Source of the DNA: Bradyrhizobium sp.
Lineage (GTDB): Bacteria > Pseudomonadota > Alphaproteobacteria > Rhizobiales > Xanthobacteraceae
Assembly (NCBI GenBank): GCA_019243075.1
Contig: JAFAUV010000164.1
Location: 1 to 23,751 of the forward strand
Reading direction: 5' to 3'
Length of the DNA: 23,751 nucleotides
Under the pieces are notes generated by a model, which saw only the letters and a list, made by a program, of their open reading frames with translations, did no database searches and was not told the DNA's origin. Position 1 is the stretch's first letter, and every line of letters starts with the position of its first letter. Made by a program: the position numbers and the translations under genes. This document shows positions 1 through 8,028 of the stretch, one piece after another.

Positions 1-741
1 GTAATCGAACTTGCTGGTGTAGGGGTGGAAGCTCGGCTCCTCGATCTGATAGCGGCTGACAGCAAAGGCCGCCTCCGCAACCAGCAGATTGTCGTTCTTG
101 AGAATGCCCTCGCCGAACAATACCGTGAATTTCTTGACATAAGGAGACTGACGGAGTTTTTCAGCAATGGCCTCGACGCTGCCGCCATCCATCTCACGGG
201 GGTCCAGCATCGGACCGGTCGCCTGAATTTGAAGGGTGTCGGCGCGGCCGTCCCAGAACAGGCCGCCCTGCGGCACGATGTTCGCCGCGCTTTGAGCGGC
301 CTCCGTCGCGGTCTTTTGCACGCGGTTTGCGGTCTGGCCAATCTCGGCCATTTGCGCGAGCGTCACGGTCTCGTTTTCCCGATCGTCGGGGCCGATGCTG
401 AAATCGGGCTGCCGCTCCAGGTAAGTCAGCGAGGGCACCGCACGAATGCCGGGAAGGCTCAGCGCGGGGCCGCCGAGCATGACCGGACCATCATGCGGCG
501 GACCGTAAGCGTGGTCCGGGCTGTGACAAGAGGCGCACGCCAGCCTGCCCGACGACGACAGGCTTGTGTCGAAAAAAATCTCCCGCCCCAGCCTTGCCAT
601 CGCGGAGAGCGGCTGGACCGCAGGGCGGACCAGATGGACCGGGTGCGGGTTTTCGCCGCCCCGCGTTTGCGGCTCGGCAGCGAAGACGGCGCCGGCCATG
701 AGGCCGGCGCCGAGTAACCAGACGATGGTGCGACTGAACAT
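1..741 (-). CDS. Di-heme cytochrome c peroxidase-like protein (MauG/CCP family), 3' end cut by window edge
   Basis: The first 247 codons are present; the reading frame is open to base 1. Residues 1-21 form a Sec signal peptide ending VFA, so the protein is periplasmic or exported. A heme-binding CASCH motif lies at residues 69-73, preceded by LGREIFFDTSLS, the usual lead-in of bacterial di-heme cytochrome c peroxidases. Further on, GGLFWDGRADTL and a following DPREM segment also match that family. The second heme motif would lie beyond the window. Family members reduce peroxide or oxidise partner proteins; the substrate here cannot be told. The ATG lies 6 bases after the stop of phosphoesterase 1, so the two are probably one transcript. 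A second di-heme protein lies at 5873-7249. Confidence 0.88.
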   Translation of the reverse strand, partial: MFSRTIVWLLGAGLMAGAVFAAEPQTRGGENPHPVHLVRPAVQPLSAMARLGREIFFDTSLSSSGRLACASCHSPDHAYGPPHDGPVMLGGPALSLPGIRAVPSLTYLERQPDFSIGPDDRENETVTLAQMAEIGQTANRVQKTATEAAQSAANIVPQGGLFWDGRADTLQIQATGPMLDPREMDGGSVEAIAEKLRQSPYVKKFTVLFGEGILKNDNLLVAEAAFAVSRYQIEEPSFHPYTSKFDY

Positions 742-747
742 GGGAGC

Positions 748-2439
748 TTAGCCCTTGTTCTTTTCCTTGTCCCTGATGTCCACGGTACCGAAGATCGGAT
801 CCAGGATCAGCTTCTCGCTGTTCTTCTTGTTGAAGTCGAACATGTCCACGATCGAACCGGTCGAGGCGTCGAAGGAGCCGCCCCCAAGGCGCTCGCCCTT
901 CAGCCAATTGTCCTCGATGAATTGCGGAATCGAGGCCTGCGTGATCAGCACGTGGCTGACATAGTTCTGCTTGGCGTAGGGCGAGATCACCATGAACGGC
1001 TGGCGCGTGCCGGGACCGCAGCGACCGGCGACAGGCAGGCCGTTGATGCCGTTGGGTTCGGTAGCGCCGGGAGCGCCACAGAGGCCCGCGCCGTCCAAGG
1101 CGTCGGCCGATGAGAACGACGGACGCGTGGTCTGGGCGAAAGCATGGTCGTACCAGCCATCCGAGTCGTCATAGGCGAGTATCACGGCGGTAGAGTCCCA
1201 GTCGGGCTGTTGCTGCAGGAAGTTGACCAGAGTGACAAGTCCGGTCTGCTCGTCGAGCGGATCGGAATTGCCGGGGTGACCGTCCTGGAAGGCCGCCATC
1301 TTGATGATGGAGACCGCCGGATAATTGCCCGATCCAACCGCGGTGAAGAAGTCGTCCAGATCGTAGCCGTGGTTGGCAGGGTCAACCTTTTTGGTACCCG
1401 GTACCGTGGTGTAGCCGATCGCCTTGATAGAGCTCGGACGGGCATGGGTCGGATTGGCCGTCGACTTGAAGTACTGGAACCAGATGTGATGCGGGACATA
1501 ATCGGTGATGGCGCCGCCGACGACCTGGCTGACGGTGGAGCGTGCGCAGCCGGTGGTCGCATTGTCGTTGATGGTTTGCAGGTTGAAGCCACCGACAAAG
1601 GAGCCCCAAGGAATATTCGCGGCGTTGAGGAGGTCACCGATGTTCTTGGCGTTCGAACTGGCCTGGGTGGTCGGGTTCGAGCATGTATCCCCGGTGGGAT
1701 CGACGTCGCCGATCAACGTGAAGCCGCCGGCGCCGTCGGGCAGCAAGTTTCCGCTGCTGCCCTTTCCTATCACAAAGCCATTGGTCTGGCCGGCGAACAT
1801 GTTGATCGCCCCCGGGGTCGATGGACCATATTGGTCACCCCAGGCATTGTCGCTCATCGCGTAGTTCTGAGCGTAGTTCCACAGCGCGGTGACCGTGTTG
1901 CCGTCGAAGTAGCCCATCACCTGGCCCTTGGTGCCGAAAGCGCCGGCGCCGCCGTTGGTACCGTTGCCGGTATTCAACGGGAAGAGATCGTTCTTGCCGC
2001 CGTCATAGGCTTTCTGCTCGGGCGTATAGGCATGGCTCTGGTCAGCCGTATTGGCCTGCGTGCGATCAAAACGGAACGGGTTGGCAGCGCCCGCGCCGTT
2101 GGCCGGATTCAGGTTCGGGTTGTTGTCGAGCAGAGCGGGGTTCGACAAAAGATTGGTGATGTCCCGCTGCGTGTTCCCGGCCGGCTCGAACAGCGGCTCG
2201 CCTTCCGGATTCAGCGCATTCGGGTACGTGCCGAAGTAATGATCAAACGAGCGGTTCTCGTTGAAAACGACCACCAGGTGCTTGATCGGATATTTGGTAT
2301 TCAGCTTGTTCGGATCAACGGCGGCGACCTTTTCGGTGTCCTGGCCGGCGATAACCGGGCCAACCGAAGTCGCCGCAACCGCAACCGCAAGCAGCCCTGC
2401 GGTGGCCACCAAGGCCGTCTTCAATTTTTGATTTCTCAT
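748..2439 (-). CDS. Secreted phosphoesterase 1 (phospholipase C/acid phosphatase family, PF04185)
   Basis: A protein of 563 residues with a Sec signal peptide (residues 1-31, ending VIA). The family signature NENRSFDHYFG is at residues 60-70, with E61 and N62 expected to bind metal. GPSTPG near residues 205-210 holds S207, the likely nucleophile by analogy with the AcpA acid phosphatase. DDSDGWYDH at 424-432 is the second metal-site motif. The usual late DHTLTDQ-type segment reads SHVLITQ (H496), so an acidic residue is replaced. The family hydrolyses phosphomonoesters or phospholipids; the substrate is not predictable here. The frame opens upstream at a TTG (2499), but the ATG at 2439 follows GGGGAA and begins a clean signal peptide, so I chose it. 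The partial di-heme peroxidase follows 6 bases downstream. Confidence 0.92.
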   Translation of the reverse strand: MRNQKLKTALVATAGLLAVAVAATSVGPVIAGQDTEKVAAVDPNKLNTKYPIKHLVVVFNENRSFDHYFGTYPNALNPEGEPLFEPAGNTQRDITNLLSNPALLDNNPNLNPANGAGAANPFRFDRTQANTADQSHAYTPEQKAYDGGKNDLFPLNTGNGTNGGAGAFGTKGQVMGYFDGNTVTALWNYAQNYAMSDNAWGDQYGPSTPGAINMFAGQTNGFVIGKGSSGNLLPDGAGGFTLIGDVDPTGDTCSNPTTQASSNAKNIGDLLNAANIPWGSFVGGFNLQTINDNATTGCARSTVSQVVGGAITDYVPHHIWFQYFKSTANPTHARPSSIKAIGYTTVPGTKKVDPANHGYDLDDFFTAVGSGNYPAVSIIKMAAFQDGHPGNSDPLDEQTGLVTLVNFLQQQPDWDSTAVILAYDDSDGWYDHAFAQTTRPSFSSADALDGAGLCGAPGATEPNGINGLPVAGRCGPGTRQPFMVISPYAKQNYVSHVLITQASIPQFIEDNWLKGERLGGGSFDASTGSIVDMFDFNKKNSEKLILDPIFGTVDIRDKEKNKG

Positions 2440-2774
2440 TCTTTTTCCCCAGCAGCAAAAAAACAGGTGAAGAGCGCAGCAACGGTTAAGCAGCGTCAAT
2501 GACGGAGATGTGTAGGTTTGATTTCAACTTGGTTGAGGCGCAGCATTCGGCTGCAGCAATGCAGGGCCGCTCAGGCCCGATGACAATCGGACCGCTGGTC
2601 GCGCTTCGCACAAACATTTCGCTAAGTCACGATAGCCAAAGTTTTTTTGGGACGCAGCGAAATGCAGGGGGCGGCCGGCTATCCGCGGGAGCTTCGAAAT
2701 CATCCCGGCGTGAAAAATTTTTTTCTGTCTACGCCGAAACGGCAGCTGATGTTCGTGCGGGTGCGTCGATCGGG
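2440..2774. other. Intergenic region between the LolA-like gene and phosphoesterase 1
   Basis: I see no convincing gene in these 335 bases; short frames on both strands lack start sites and family motifs. The stretch must hold the 5' leader, and probably the promoter, of phosphoesterase 1 on the minus strand, but I cannot point to a clear -35/-10 pair. It contains two A/T tracts (around 2640-2650 and 2710-2728) and a run of short inverted repeats at 2525-2590. GCCG-TTT-CGGC just after the LolA-like stop is too short to call as a terminator. Confidence 0.6.
2525..2590. repeat. Run of four short inverted repeats in the phosphoesterase 1 leader
   Basis: In 66 bases there are CAAC-TTG-GTTG, CTGCA-GCAA-TGCAG (2551-2564), GGGCC-GCTCA-GGCCC (2564-2578) and CCGAT-GACA-ATCGG (2577-2590). 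Each can form a 4-5 bp hairpin on either strand. They lie 90-150 bases upstream of the phosphoesterase 1 start on its coding strand. They may be a structured leader RNA or chance in G+C-rich DNA. Confidence 0.3.
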
Positions 2775-3470
2775 TCAAGGACGCGCTTTATCCTTTTCGC
2801 CGGTGATCAAGACATCGCTCCGTTCGATCCGCTCAATCAGCGTTTCGGGGCTGAATTTGCGAAAATTCGGCGGCACCGCGAAGGACGAGGCGGACTGCGG
2901 CTCGTCCCTGATATGCGCGAGCGCAATGACGGTGCCGTCCTCCGTCTTGATCCGCAACGGAAATTTCCGGTCGCGATCGATCCAGCCGAAGAGCTGCCCC
3001 GATCCGGACAGGACGCGAAAAACATCCGCAGCACGGCCGTCGATCAACTCTTCGCCGACCCGCTCGCAACGCCAATTGCCCTGCTCCGCCGAGCCCGCGA
3101 GACGCGCCATCGCCTGCCAATTGCGGCATGGCCCGTCTGTATCCACGGAAACGAGCAGCCGGGTGAGCTGGCTCGATCGCCGGGCATCCATGTAAATGCG
3201 CAGACCGGGTTGCACGAAGTAGGCCGATGGCGTTGCGGTGTCGATCAGGAAGAAACCATCGGCAAACTCCGGCACCTCTATCCTCGCCTTGCCGTCAAGG
3301 ACGCGGAGCCGGCCGGGCGCAAGCGCCGCCATCCCCTGCTGCATGACGATATCCGCCGAGAACTGCTGCGCCCGCCCCGCACCGGGGCTAGCTGCAGCTA
3401 GCATGCCGGCCAATACGGCGCCGAGCCGAATTGCCTGATGCAGGCCGACGAATACCGCACGTTTTCCCAT
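2775..3470 (-). CDS. Periplasmic LolA/DUF4412-like beta-fold protein, function unknown
   Basis: About 231 residues with a signal peptide (residues 1-34, ending GRA). The mature part opens QQFSADIVMQQG and continues with alternating short hydrophobic strands: a segment on conversion to 'DVFRV', then GWIDRDRKFPLRIKTEDGT and a late FAVPPNFRKF. This layout is what LolA-fold and DUF4412-type periplasmic proteins show, but I recognise no specific family. The frame stays open far upstream into phosphoesterase 2, but that part is a shadow. ATG codons at 3479 and 3470 are both possible; 3470 has a weak GAG nine bases upstream and gives the usual charged signal-peptide start. It sits between two phosphoesterase genes, so it may help fold, hold or inhibit one of them; that is inference only. 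Confidence 0.72.
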   Translation of the reverse strand: MGKRAVFVGLHQAIRLGAVLAGMLAAASPGAGRAQQFSADIVMQQGMAALAPGRLRVLDGKARIEVPEFADGFFLIDTATPSAYFVQPGLRIYMDARRSSQLTRLLVSVDTDGPCRNWQAMARLAGSAEQGNWRCERVGEELIDGRAADVFRVLSGSGQLFGWIDRDRKFPLRIKTEDGTVIALAHIRDEPQSASSFAVPPNFRKFSPETLIERIERSDVLITGEKDKARP

Positions 3471-3497
3471 CTCGAACATCTCGAACAGACAAAGAGC

Positions 3498-3530
3498 GGC
3501 GCCGATCGGACCCGCGGTCCGATCGGCGCC
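3498..3530 (-). terminator. Perfect 15-bp hairpin after phosphoesterase 2
   Basis: GGCGCCGATCGGACC at 3498-3512 is exactly mirrored by GGTCCGATCGGCGCC at 3516-3530 around a 3-base loop. It lies 35 bases past the phosphoesterase 2 stop on the minus strand and is followed by CTCTTTGTCT, a weak U-rich tract. It ends 28 bases before the LolA-like ATG at 3470 (19 before the ATG at 3479). It may terminate phosphoesterase 2 transcription partly, or stabilise the 3' end of that message while reducing LolA-like expression. Confidence 0.6.
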
Positions 3531-3564
3531 ATTGGTTGGATTGCGCGAGGCGATCCCCGCTCGA

Positions 3565-5616
3565 TCACTCCGTGTAGGAGATGTCGACCGCCTTGCTGAA
3601 GTCGAACGCGTCGAACAAATCAGCAAGCGCCGGGCTGTTGGTCGGCACATACTGATTGTTCCTGGCGAAGGTCGGGTTCGGCAGGTTGTCGCGGCTGCGG
3701 TTCGTGAGCGGCTCCAGGCCCCAGTTGCGCTCGATGAACTTGTCGATCGAAACATGATCGCCATAGTTGTGGTAGATCTTGCCGCCGGTCGAATAGGGCG
3801 ACAGGATCAGGATCGGGATGCGCGGTCCGTCACCGAAGAAGTCGATCGACTGGATGTAGCCCGAGTCCCAGTAGCCGCCCGCCTCGTCCCAGGTGATGAA
3901 CACAGCCGTCTCCGCCTTCAACTTCGGATTGGCTTCGAGCGCCCCGAGAATGTTGGCGACATAGGCTTCGAACAGATCGACTTTCGAGCTCTGCGGGTGG
4001 CCATCGAGCAGGCCGTCCGGCTTGCCGAACGACACCGAAGGCAGATCGTTGTTCTGGATGGCGGTCAGCAGGTCGGCGGTATCCTTGATATGGGCTTGCC
4101 GGACTGCCGGGTTCGCCATGATCGAGGTCGCATACTGAAACGGATTGCAGATCTGGCAATAGGCCACCCCGAGCGCGTGAGCCGGATCGGCAAGTGCCGT
4201 CGACGCGAGGTTCGGGCTGGTCGGGTTGGCGGCTACCGCCTCGTTCGAGAGCGCGACGGCATCGTTGTACGCGCCGCCGTAATAAGCCCATGAAATCTTC
4301 TTGCCATTCAGCGCATCGCCAATGGTCCGGACCGAGGACGGTGGCAGATTGCCCGCGCCCGACGGCGACCCGTTCGGCAGGTAGCCCGGGTTGGTGTTGT
4401 TGAGCATGTAATAGTGGTTGGGCTTGCAGTTCGGCTCCGCCGCGTAGGGCAGTGACGAGAGGTAGCTGACGATCGGGCCGACGCCCGGCTGGGTGAAGTC
4501 GCTGCAATTGCTGAAATTGCCGTCGACCGTGTACTGATTGTTCTTGCCGGTGGCCGGGTTGGGGTTGGCGATCAGGCTCGCGGGCGTCGGCACGGTCGGA
4601 TTGCCCTGCCCGTCACTCCAGAACGCCGCATCGCCGGTGCCGAGCATGAAGTGGTTGGCGCCGGTGCCGCCATGGAACGACTGATGGAAGTTGTCGCCCA
4701 GCGTGAAGCGGTCAGCCAGCATCTTCAGGATCGGGGCCTGCCCCTGCTCGGCATTGTAGAAACCCATCTCGTTGCCCTGGCTCTTGTTGGTGGCCGAGTA
4801 GGTCGCCATCACGAAGGCGAACAGGTCGTTGACACAACCCGCATTGTTGCTGTTGGTCACATTGGCGGCGCTGCAATCCTCCTGCTGCCAATCCTGGTAG
4901 AAGCGGTGCGTCATGTCGCCGGTGTAGTCGTCATCATTGATGTTCTGACCCTGCAGCACAAACGGACCGGCCGGGAGCGTGCCGGCGCCCGGAATACGGG
5001 TGTCCAGCACGCCCTGCGCCAGACCGGTGGCGCCGGTGGTCAGGATGTCGAGGTCGCTCGAATCGATATCCTTCTCGACACTTGCCTCGGTGACGTTCTG
5101 GAACGGCGCTCCGGTCTCGCTCTGCGCGGACGGCGCGCCATTGGTATTGGGCTGCGGCATCAGGTTGGTCGGGCTGTACGGCGTCTTGCTGCCGTTCGGC
5201 ATGCTGATGAAATACGAAGGCTGCGCACCGACCGAGAACTGCTGCGCCTTGGCGAAGTTCGGACCGGGCGTGCCGTCCTCGTTGACGATGCCCTTCGACA
5301 GCAGGTTCGAGATGGTCTCGCCCTTGCCCTTCGGCTTGTAGACACCGAAAGTGTGATCGAGGCCGCGGTTCTCGCCGATCAGGACGATGACGTGCTTGAT
5401 CGGGGAAGCGGTCTTGACGCTGTCGCCCGGCTCTCTATCCCCGTTGTTGTCCTTGCCGACGTTATTCCCGTTGCCAGTGTGGTGATTGTGATACGGACGA
5501 TTGTCCCAGTCACTGCGAACACCACCGGCCGCGTAGGCCATGGTGGCAACTGCCATCGTCGATGCGAAGCACAATGCCGTTGTGGCTCGCCAATGTTTCT
5601 TCAAAATTAAAGTCAT
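3565..5616 (-). CDS. Secreted phosphoesterase 2 (phospholipase C-like, PF04185)
   Basis: A protein of 683 residues with a Sec signal peptide (residues 1-29, ending AYA), then a His/Asn/Gly-rich linker (about 40-60). The family signature is GENRGLDHTFG (81-91), with Gly where Ser is usual. GGTGANH (316-322) offers T318 as candidate nucleophile. Later motifs are DEAGGYWDS (577-585) and DHVSIDKFIERNW (from D620). Most family members have FDH where this reads WDS, so a usual His is missing. CQICNPFQY and DGHPQSSK segments are shared with phosphoesterase 3, its closer paralogue. ATG 5616 has AGGGG upstream and starts a proper signal peptide; the longer frame to 5811 does not look coding. A perfect 18-bp palindrome lies 29 bases upstream. 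Likely role: extracellular release of phosphate from organic esters. Confidence 0.92.
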   Translation of the reverse strand: MTLILKKHWRATTALCFASTMAVATMAYAAGGVRSDWDNRPYHNHHTGNGNNVGKDNNGDREPGDSVKTASPIKHVIVLIGENRGLDHTFGVYKPKGKGETISNLLSKGIVNEDGTPGPNFAKAQQFSVGAQPSYFISMPNGSKTPYSPTNLMPQPNTNGAPSAQSETGAPFQNVTEASVEKDIDSSDLDILTTGATGLAQGVLDTRIPGAGTLPAGPFVLQGQNINDDDYTGDMTHRFYQDWQQEDCSAANVTNSNNAGCVNDLFAFVMATYSATNKSQGNEMGFYNAEQGQAPILKMLADRFTLGDNFHQSFHGGTGANHFMLGTGDAAFWSDGQGNPTVPTPASLIANPNPATGKNNQYTVDGNFSNCSDFTQPGVGPIVSYLSSLPYAAEPNCKPNHYYMLNNTNPGYLPNGSPSGAGNLPPSSVRTIGDALNGKKISWAYYGGAYNDAVALSNEAVAANPTSPNLASTALADPAHALGVAYCQICNPFQYATSIMANPAVRQAHIKDTADLLTAIQNNDLPSVSFGKPDGLLDGHPQSSKVDLFEAYVANILGALEANPKLKAETAVFITWDEAGGYWDSGYIQSIDFFGDGPRIPILILSPYSTGGKIYHNYGDHVSIDKFIERNWGLEPLTNRSRDNLPNPTFARNNQYVPTNSPALADLFDAFDFSKAVDISYTE

Positions 5617-5644
5617 GCCGACCCCTAGAGTTTGAAAGTTGATA

Positions 5645-5662
5645 GCGCGTTGGCCAACGCGC
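5645..5662. promoter_or_regulatory. Perfect 18-bp palindrome upstream of phosphoesterase 2
   Basis: GCGCGTTGGCCAACGCGC reads the same on both strands and lies 29-46 bases before the ATG of phosphoesterase 2. It could be a dimeric repressor or activator site, or a short hairpin in the leader. No T-run follows on the minus strand, so it is not a terminator. The rest of 5617-5872 holds an ATTCC-N8-GGAAT repeat (5732-5749), but I see no convincing gene or promoter boxes. Confidence 0.5.
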
Positions 5663-5872
5663 AGCTTAAGTAAAGGGTCAACATGACGCAGCGATATCGT
5701 GCTCGTGAAAGCGCTGAAGAAAGTTCGAAAAATTCCAAAATTGCGGAATCCGCGGCACGACCTCTGGATCGAGAAACACGAATGCCATCGGATGCTGAGA
5801 TCGCAATGCATATCAAGCCGCGCGGCGCGCCTTCGGATATCGCGCCCGAACGGCTAACGTTGAAAATCGGCT

Positions 5873-7249
5873 CTACTGCGAAACGTGCCTCGATCGCATG
5901 AGCTGCCGAAGAGCCTCATAATGCCGGTCGTGCACCAGCGGATTGAAAAGCGACCATTGCTCGGCGCCGGCCAAAAGCGAAGGCACCGCGGCCGCCATGA
6001 GACGGCGATAATTCAAGTAGTCGGCGGCAGCCTCCGCGTCGCGGCCTTCCCTAACCGCCATGTCGATCTGCCGCAACAGCACGACGACCTGTTTCAACGC
6101 GGCGCGAGCACTCGCACGTGCCTGCTCACCGCCCTCCACGCTGGCATTCCTTCGATCGGGATATTGCTCGGTCAATTCGCGAAATTCGCCGCCAATCGTG
6201 TCGACGGCGAGCGCAACGGTCTCCTTGTCGCCCGCTGGGATCGCGGTGGCGAGCACGGTTGCGAAATCGTTGATCTCCCTCAGCGCGGCGGCCACGCCGT
6301 CGCGCTCGTAAGGCATCGCGCCATCGCCCACCGCGGTGAGATAGGCCACGAGGTCGCGGCGGTCCTGCGCGGTCAGGCCAAGATCGAACACCCGATCGAA
6401 ATGTGCCACCACCTGATCGTAGGTCTCGAACCTGCCATCGTGAAAATACGGCGCGTTGAAATCGGCGTTGCGCAGCGTCGGCGTCTTGAACAGGCCGCCC
6501 GAGCCCACGTCGTGCTGCTGGTGATCGACGAAGGCGCCGGAAGGAATGTGGCAGCCCGCGCAACTCAGTGCCGGATCGTGCGGAAACGGTTTTGAAAACA
6601 GCACTTCGCCACGACGCTCCGATTCGCCGACCTGTCCGACCAGGCGACCGGCCGGACCGAGATTGGGATTGGGCAAGAAGTCGATATCCTGGATATAGGC
6701 GACGATCGCATCGACGATCGACGGCGACGGTTCGGGGCCGGCGAATTCGTTGACGATGACGTTACGAACGAAATCGCGCAACGAAGCCGTGCGGCCATCG
6801 GCACCGTAGGGCGCCAGAAAACGCGCGCCGCGCAAGCTCGGTATCCTCACGGCATCCAGCACGGCGTTGTCGGCCTTCGGATTGAACAGCGATCCGGTCG
6901 TGTCGAAATTGCCCGGACGGGTGGACATCTTCGGCATGAAGAATTTTGGATTACCCGCGCCGTTGACATGGCACGTTCCACAGCTGATTCCGGCTTGCCG
7001 AGCCACGCCGCCTAGGATCGAAGGCGAAGAGAATGCGAGATTGCCGAGGTTGACCAGATAGGATTTCCGCCCGGTGATTTCGGACCGGAACACTTCGCGG
7101 GGCCTGTCGAGTGCGTCCTCATTCAGTTCGGTTTTAGCCGGCAAGGCGGTCTGGTCGCCATCGACGGGGAAGGCCACGGCGCCTTCCTGCGCGGCCGCAA
7201 TCCAGAGCCCTAATGCGAAGGCGGCGCCACCCAGCCGACCGAGCTTCAT
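5873..7249 (-). CDS. Di-heme c-type cytochrome, MauG/cytochrome c peroxidase-like
   Basis: A protein of 458 residues with an N-terminal signal peptide (about 1-26). Two heme-binding motifs are present, CGTCH at 90-94 and CAGCH at 230-234, in the spacing expected of the bacterial cytochrome c peroxidase/MauG superfamily. FKTPTLRNADFNAPYFHDGRF at 254-274, typical of the family, follows the second heme. The last 120 or so residues (from about 335) are a helical extension that ordinary peroxidases lack. The ATG overlaps the stop of the EfeO-like gene as ATGA, so the two are translationally coupled. The frame is open upstream to 7747, but that part is a shadow of the EfeO-like gene. Probable periplasmic electron-transfer or peroxidase role, perhaps tied to iron handling by its partner. 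Confidence 0.88.
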   Translation of the reverse strand: MKLGRLGGAAFALGLWIAAAQEGAVAFPVDGDQTALPAKTELNEDALDRPREVFRSEITGRKSYLVNLGNLAFSSPSILGGVARQAGISCGTCHVNGAGNPKFFMPKMSTRPGNFDTTGSLFNPKADNAVLDAVRIPSLRGARFLAPYGADGRTASLRDFVRNVIVNEFAGPEPSPSIVDAIVAYIQDIDFLPNPNLGPAGRLVGQVGESERRGEVLFSKPFPHDPALSCAGCHIPSGAFVDHQQHDVGSGGLFKTPTLRNADFNAPYFHDGRFETYDQVVAHFDRVFDLGLTAQDRRDLVAYLTAVGDGAMPYERDGVAAALREINDFATVLATAIPAGDKETVALAVDTIGGEFRELTEQYPDRRNASVEGGEQARASARAALKQVVVLLRQIDMAVREGRDAEAAADYLNYRRLMAAAVPSLLAGAEQWSLFNPLVHDRHYEALRQLMRSRHVSQ

Positions 7250-8028
7250 CGCGATTGGGCCTCCAATGTCGGGCGGTGCAGCCCCAGTTTTTCCGCGCCG
7301 GCCTGCAGCACCACGACGAGTTCCTCGCTGGCCCGTCGCAGGGCAGGAACATCGACATGCGGCAGATCGGGAGCTGATGTGATGCTCTTGAGCTGTTCGA
7401 TGTGCCAGATGGCCGAGTCCGCAAGCCTGGCCTCGACCTTTTTGAGTGTGTCGGCAAAGACCGTTCGATAGGCAAACTCGATGCCGGCGACATTGTTTCG
7501 CATATCGTCGAGCGAGGTGCCGCTGATGCGCGACTCGCCGCCATCGGCCTTGCTGTCTCCGACCTCGTAGGCAAGTCGCACGGTGCCGTCGAGCAGGGCC
7601 TGCGGCGTCAGGTGCATGTCGCCGAGCTTGCGGTGAAGCTCGGCGAGATGCGCGACCAGCGCATCGGTTTCGGCCTCGACATCGGTGCGGCCGGAGCCGA
7701 ACAGTTTCGCCTCGATGGCGTGGAAGCCGCTGTCGGCGTTCGGCCATGCGTCGATCAAGGCGTCGAGTTCGGGAACCAATCCCGCCGTGAACACCTCCGA
7801 TCGCTCCCAGCCGGCGCGGGCCGAAAGCCAGGCCTTCTTTGCGCCCGCCAGGTCGCGAGCCGCGACGCGTTCACGCAGATCGCGCGCGCCCGCCAGCGCC
7901 GATCCGATTCCCTCGATCATATACGGACGATAGCGCTCTGCGGCCTCGTCAAGCGTCGCGGCCGTTGCCCGGCACACGCCGTTCGCGAGCGCGAACCACA
8001 CCAGGCACAGCGCCACCCTCTTCTTCAT
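7246..8028 (-). CDS. EfeO/imelysin-like (M75 family) periplasmic protein
   Basis: A protein of 260 residues with a signal peptide (about 1-23). GFHAIEAKLFG at 101-111 contains the HxxE motif (H103, E106) that binds metal in imelysin and EfeO proteins. RAGWERSE (71-78) and the segment from YEVGDSK to DDMRNNVAGIEFAY (154-187) match the EfeO layout. Family members bind iron or other metals in the periplasm; EfeO works with EfeU and EfeB, neither of which is next to this gene. The ATG at 8028 follows a GGGGG run; the TTG at 8043 is less likely. It overlaps the di-heme cytochrome by 4 bases, which suggests a shared function, possibly ferrous iron oxidation or delivery (inference). Confidence 0.85.
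   Translation of the reverse strand: MKKRVALCLVWFALANGVCRATAATLDEAAERYRPYMIEGIGSALAGARDLRERVAARDLAGAKKAWLSARAGWERSEVFTAGLVPELDALIDAWPNADSGFHAIEAKLFGSGRTDVEAETDALVAHLAELHRKLGDMHLTPQALLDGTVRLAYEVGDSKADGGESRISGTSLDDMRNNVAGIEFAYRTVFADTLKKVEARLADSAIWHIEQLKSITSAPDLPHVDVPALRRASEELVVVLQAGAEKLGLHRPTLEAQSR

Noticed and set aside
2577..2590. PHO box upstream of phosphoesterase 1 (TTGTCAT on the minus strand)
   Set aside because: The first heptamer matches 6 of 7, but the second at the right spacing matches only 1 of 7; likewise CCGTCAT near 2500 has no partner.
3386..3401. 16-bp palindrome GCTAGCTGCAGCTAGC
   Set aside because: It lies inside the signal-peptide codons of the LolA-like gene (Leu-Ala-Ala-Ala-Ser) and is explained by coding sequence.
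5683..5901. Possible 72-residue plus-strand gene between phosphoesterase 2 and the di-heme cytochrome
   Set aside because: No ribosome site or recognisable motif was seen, and it runs into the 3' end of the cytochrome gene on the other strand.
7250..7747. N-terminal extension of the di-heme cytochrome frame
   Set aside because: It overlaps the EfeO-like gene entirely and is Arg/His/Cys-rich nonsense; the ATGA-coupled start at 7249 gives a proper signal peptide.
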